The notes under the pieces were generated by a model. It worked only from the letters and a program-made list of their open reading frames with translations, searched no databases and had not been told where the DNA came from. Below are positions 61,376 through 64,000 of a stretch of 64,000 bases of DNA, one piece after another. Source of the stretch: Diabrotica undecimpunctata (Eukaryota; Arthropoda; Insecta; Coleoptera; Chrysomelidae); NCBI RefSeq assembly GCF_040954645.1, contig NC_092808.1, positions 119,390,049-119,454,048 on the forward strand. Direction: 5' to 3'. Position 1 is the first letter of the stretch. Every line of letters begins with the position of its first letter. A program made the position numbers and the translations under genes.

Positions 61376-62569
61376 TATATTTTATATTATTTTGTATTTC
61401 TTTTTTTATTTTGTAGTAGTAAATAAATGTTCCTATTAAAACTGATTTTTATCAATATTATTTACAAAATGCACCAGCGCGTCGTACGGCGTCTGTATAA
61501 AAATAATTAAAAAAAACCAATAAATATACGTTTATGTATCAAAATGTAAGCGGCTCTTGGTGAAAACCTACCCAGAATAGATCGGCAGTATTTTTCTCAT
61601 AATTTTCTCATTTGGCGTAATAAAAGAATCCCATAACAGATGGCATTAACAATTACTCAAAATTTCTTGTAACATGCTTATAGATATAGGCTTTGTTGTA
61701 ATTATGAAGAAAATGTTGGTTATTAGTTATAATTTAATTATTTTACATAAGTAATACTACTAATATGAAACATAAAATTTTCTTTGGGGCATTTCTATTA
61801 AGACCGTCTCTGGTTACTTGTATTCTGTCTGCTCAAATCTACCACACGAACACAGGCTCAGACATGACTGACTCATATTTTGATGTATGCAAATTATACC
61901 ATTCGGATGTTTTTTGCGATTTCTACTTCCATATTCCTTTGAAATATGATGTATGTGCAAACCCTCGAAATTCTTCGTTATGGATAAGGGCCTCGCGCTT
62001 TGACTTCTCACATGCTAATACCTTGTTATGTTCTTGTCTTACAAGACACTACAGGAATTTTTAATAAAGCTTAAAATGAAATGCTAAAATGCCCTTTTCA
62101 CCTACAGCGATGACTTCATACTATGGATTATACAGGAATTTTTGTGTGCCTTAAATAACACTCCCAAGGAATGTTTGAATATTTGTACATTTATAATATG
62201 TCTGATAAAATGATTTTAATAATGAAAACCCAATTTCATCGCTGTAATAACTACAGAAATTTAAGAACGTGAAAATTTACCATTATAATTTTGGTGTAAT
62301 GTTAAATAAACAAAAGATACCTAATTCAAAATGTTCTACAGATACTAACCCAAAATTGACCAAGAAGGACGCATTTGTATAATTTTTTAAAATGCGAAAA
62401 ATATGATTGAAATATTAAAATTACTTACAATAGTTTTTATGACACTGCTGATAATGTAAGGTATTAGCCAATAAAGTTATTTAGAATTATTTGAAATTTG
62501 CTGGAAATACTTTTAATTTTGTTCTGAAGCTACTTTCTTATGGCATTTTAAAGTAATTACTATTTTAAT
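61376..62569. other. AT-rich stretch with one unassigned ORF
   Basis: ORF 61765-62064 (99 codons) has no recognisable motif. I would not call it a gene. Nothing else was recognised. Confidence 0.4.
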
Positions 62570-62640
62570 GGAAATAAGCCACAATTAAAGGATAAAATAA
62601 GATTATTGGCGTTTCCACTTCGGATATCGTTCTAAAAATA
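62570..62640 (-). repeat. PLE terminal motif
   Basis: On the minus strand GAACGATATCCGAAGTGGAAACGCC, followed by AATTGTGGCTTATTTCCATT (to 62570). It is a diverged copy of the motif at 55222 and 56203. Confidence 0.65.
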
Positions 62641-62959
62641 CAAACAATACAAGCAAGGCCATAATATATTTTTTTGTCCACCATGAAAGACCTTCGTCAA
62701 TTCGATGCAAATATCAAAGGAAGCTCTCGCGTGGTCTCATTTTTGTTCAATACTCGGACTAATTTTACGAAAATAGTGATACTTGGAGATCAAAAATCTG
62801 GGATTTTAAGTTAGATATTTTTTAAGCTGATGTAGAAAATATCATCGATGAGGTGACAGTTGAATCTAAAGATATTCTTAGGGCACAAGTAACGAATGTA
62901 GTAACTAATTACTTACAGAATTCAAAATCTAAACGCCCCACAATAATGAACAAAATTTT
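62641..62959. other. Unassigned stretch
   Basis: No motif was recognised. It may be the N-terminal or leader part of the PLE to the right. Confidence 0.35.
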
Positions 62960-63175
62960 TAAGTATGTAATACAATATTACGTAGAAACGTAGAAGGACG
63001 TAGAGGCAGAGGACGCTCACCTATCCGATGGTCAGATCAAGTACAGAAAGCCACTGGAGAGACGTTTTCCGAGTCCATGAGAGCAGCCCAAAATCGCAAG
63101 AGATGGAGAGAATTGACAGCCCGCATTGTAGGAAATCACGATCCTCAGCAATGAGGAAACGACAAGAGAGAGAGA
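62960..63175 (+). pseudogene. LINE 3' fragment
   Basis: In one frame the sequence reads RNVEGRRGRGRSPIRWSDQV, QKATGETFSESMRAAQ, RKRWRELTARIVGNHDPQQ and a stop. This is the extreme C-terminus of an insect LINE (GRGRSP.RWSD ... HDPQ), followed by AGAGAGAGAG. The ORF 63028-63240 is out of frame with it. Confidence 0.7.
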
Positions 63176-63189
63176 ATACAATATTTAAA

Positions 63190-64000
63190 ATTACCTTCAG
63201 ATATACATTTTACAATCAGACAAAGGTGGATATACAGTAGCTATGAACAAACAGGAGTATATCGACAAAACCTTAACGTTGTTAAATGACAATTCGACAT
63301 ATAAGAGTTTGGACAAAGATCCTACGTCAGTGATACAAAAAAACTATAATGACTTAATAAACATCTTAAAAAACCAACATCAACTTACTAAACAAGTTGC
63401 AAAAAAGTTGATAATTTATGACTCATGTTTCCCTAAACTTTATTTTTTGGCTAAAATCCATAAATTGGACATTCCTCTATAAGTTCTATAAAATCCACTA
63501 CCTTCAACATTTCTAAATTCCTTGCTGATACAATAATGATGCGTTTGAATATCACAATAATTGTAATTCTAAGGACACATTTGCCTTTGTCAATGCTGTT
63601 AGAGGAATGCAGTTACCAAATGATTATGTTTTAATTTCTTTAGATGTGGTGTCGTTATTTACAAACATTCCACTAAATATGATCACGGACATTATAGAAT
63701 CAAATTGGAACCTTATAAAAGACTACACGACATTATCAAAAGAAAATTTTCTGCAAATTTTTAGGTTCATTTTTAACAACAGTTACTTTAGTTTCAATGG
63801 TAAATTTTATTCTCACATTTTTGGAACACCGATGGGTTCCCCGATTAGGCCAATCCTTGCAATTATTGTAACTGATCATCTCTTAAATAATGTGATTACG
63901 CAATTACCTTTTGAATTACCGTTTATATATAAATATGTCGATAATCCATCGTATCACATCAATACCGCTCTAAACATTTTTAATTCATTTAATAAACATC
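63190..64000 (+). pseudogene. Penelope-like element reverse transcriptase, runs off right edge
   Basis: ORF 63243-63482 reads KQEYIDKTLTLLND, LDKDPTSVIQKNYNDLINIL and CFPKLYFLAKIHKLDIPL, the region before the RT palm. It then shifts frame to SIKSTTFNISKFLAD. From about 63575 an open frame leaves the window with FVNAVRGMQLPNDYVLISLD, VVSLFTNIPLN (motif A, about 63640), FIFNNSYFSFNGKFY, IFGTPMGSPIRPILAIIVTD (motif B, about 63820) and IYKYVDNPS (about 63930), where the usual YVDD has N in place of the second D. The GIY-YIG part would lie outside the window. Dead by frameshift and catalytic change. Confidence 0.88.

Noticed and set aside
61765..62064. 99-codon ORF with a possible signal-like start
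   Set aside because: No motif, no neighbour support, and an opposite ORF overlaps it; not enough to call a gene.

Overview
The window is AT-rich arthropod DNA, most likely from an insect with a large repeat-laden genome; a beetle is a guess I cannot prove. I find no host protein-coding gene. Nearly everything recognisable is a mobile element, mostly decayed, truncated or nested, with runs of unassignable AT-rich DNA between. Evidence for the host type is the mix of non-LTR retrotransposons with APE endonuclease, Penelope-like elements (PLEs), piggyBac, pogo, IS630/Tc1-type and MITE insertions, and long (AT)n tracts. I use private labels A to D for LINE families that recur here. Family A is RTE-like, with its 3' end running into GAAGAA. 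Family B carries the RT motif QGDSLSP. Family C carries the C-terminal motif [12 protein letters not shown]. Family D is the copy at the left edge.

Layout. 1-1885: family D LINE (-). 2007-2078: tRNA-Asp-like gene (-) with an altered anticodon. 4450-5720: R2-superclade-like LINE tail (-). 5745-6885: family A (+). 8332-8707: MITE. 8768-10312: DDE transposase remnant (-). 11985-16060: I-clade LINE (+) with gag-like ORF1, RT and RNase H but no endonuclease. 16957-19443: TIR transposon carrying an unclassified transposase-like gene. 19530-23087: element with ~0.9 kb inverted arms enclosing a family A fragment. 23423-26115: pogo-type element split by another LINE. 27466-28115: PLE 3' end. 28806-35165: a stack of family A and B insertions including the only long intact ORF (729 codons). 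35449-37192: Tc1-type element disrupted by a 420-bp insert that carries a hammerhead ribozyme. 39920-42819: TIR transposon with repeated GTCCGACA motifs. 43880-45840: family B halves around a PLE GIY-YIG fragment. 46246-48870: family C. 48945-50590: PLE with a TTAA MITE. 50595-51890: non-coding long inverted repeat. 52363-55212: complete but inactivated piggyBac. 55217-56331: PLE terminal pieces. 56332-57600: second family C copy. 57749-57952: minisatellite. 59825-61375: second piggyBac gene interrupted by family A. 62960-64000: LINE tail, then a PLE RT running off the right edge.

There is no operon-like cooperation. The logic is insertion history: several nested insertions can be ordered from target-site duplications (31722-34021 in family B; 34706-35072; 60563-60944 in piggyBac; 36276-36695 in a Tc1-type gene; 56075-56315). 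The most interesting objects are the hammerhead-bearing insert near 36.6 kb, the two TIR transposons with transposase-like proteins I cannot place firmly, and the in-frame (AT)n expansions inside three LINE reading frames. All calls come from reading the sequence and remembered family motifs; no database search was run.
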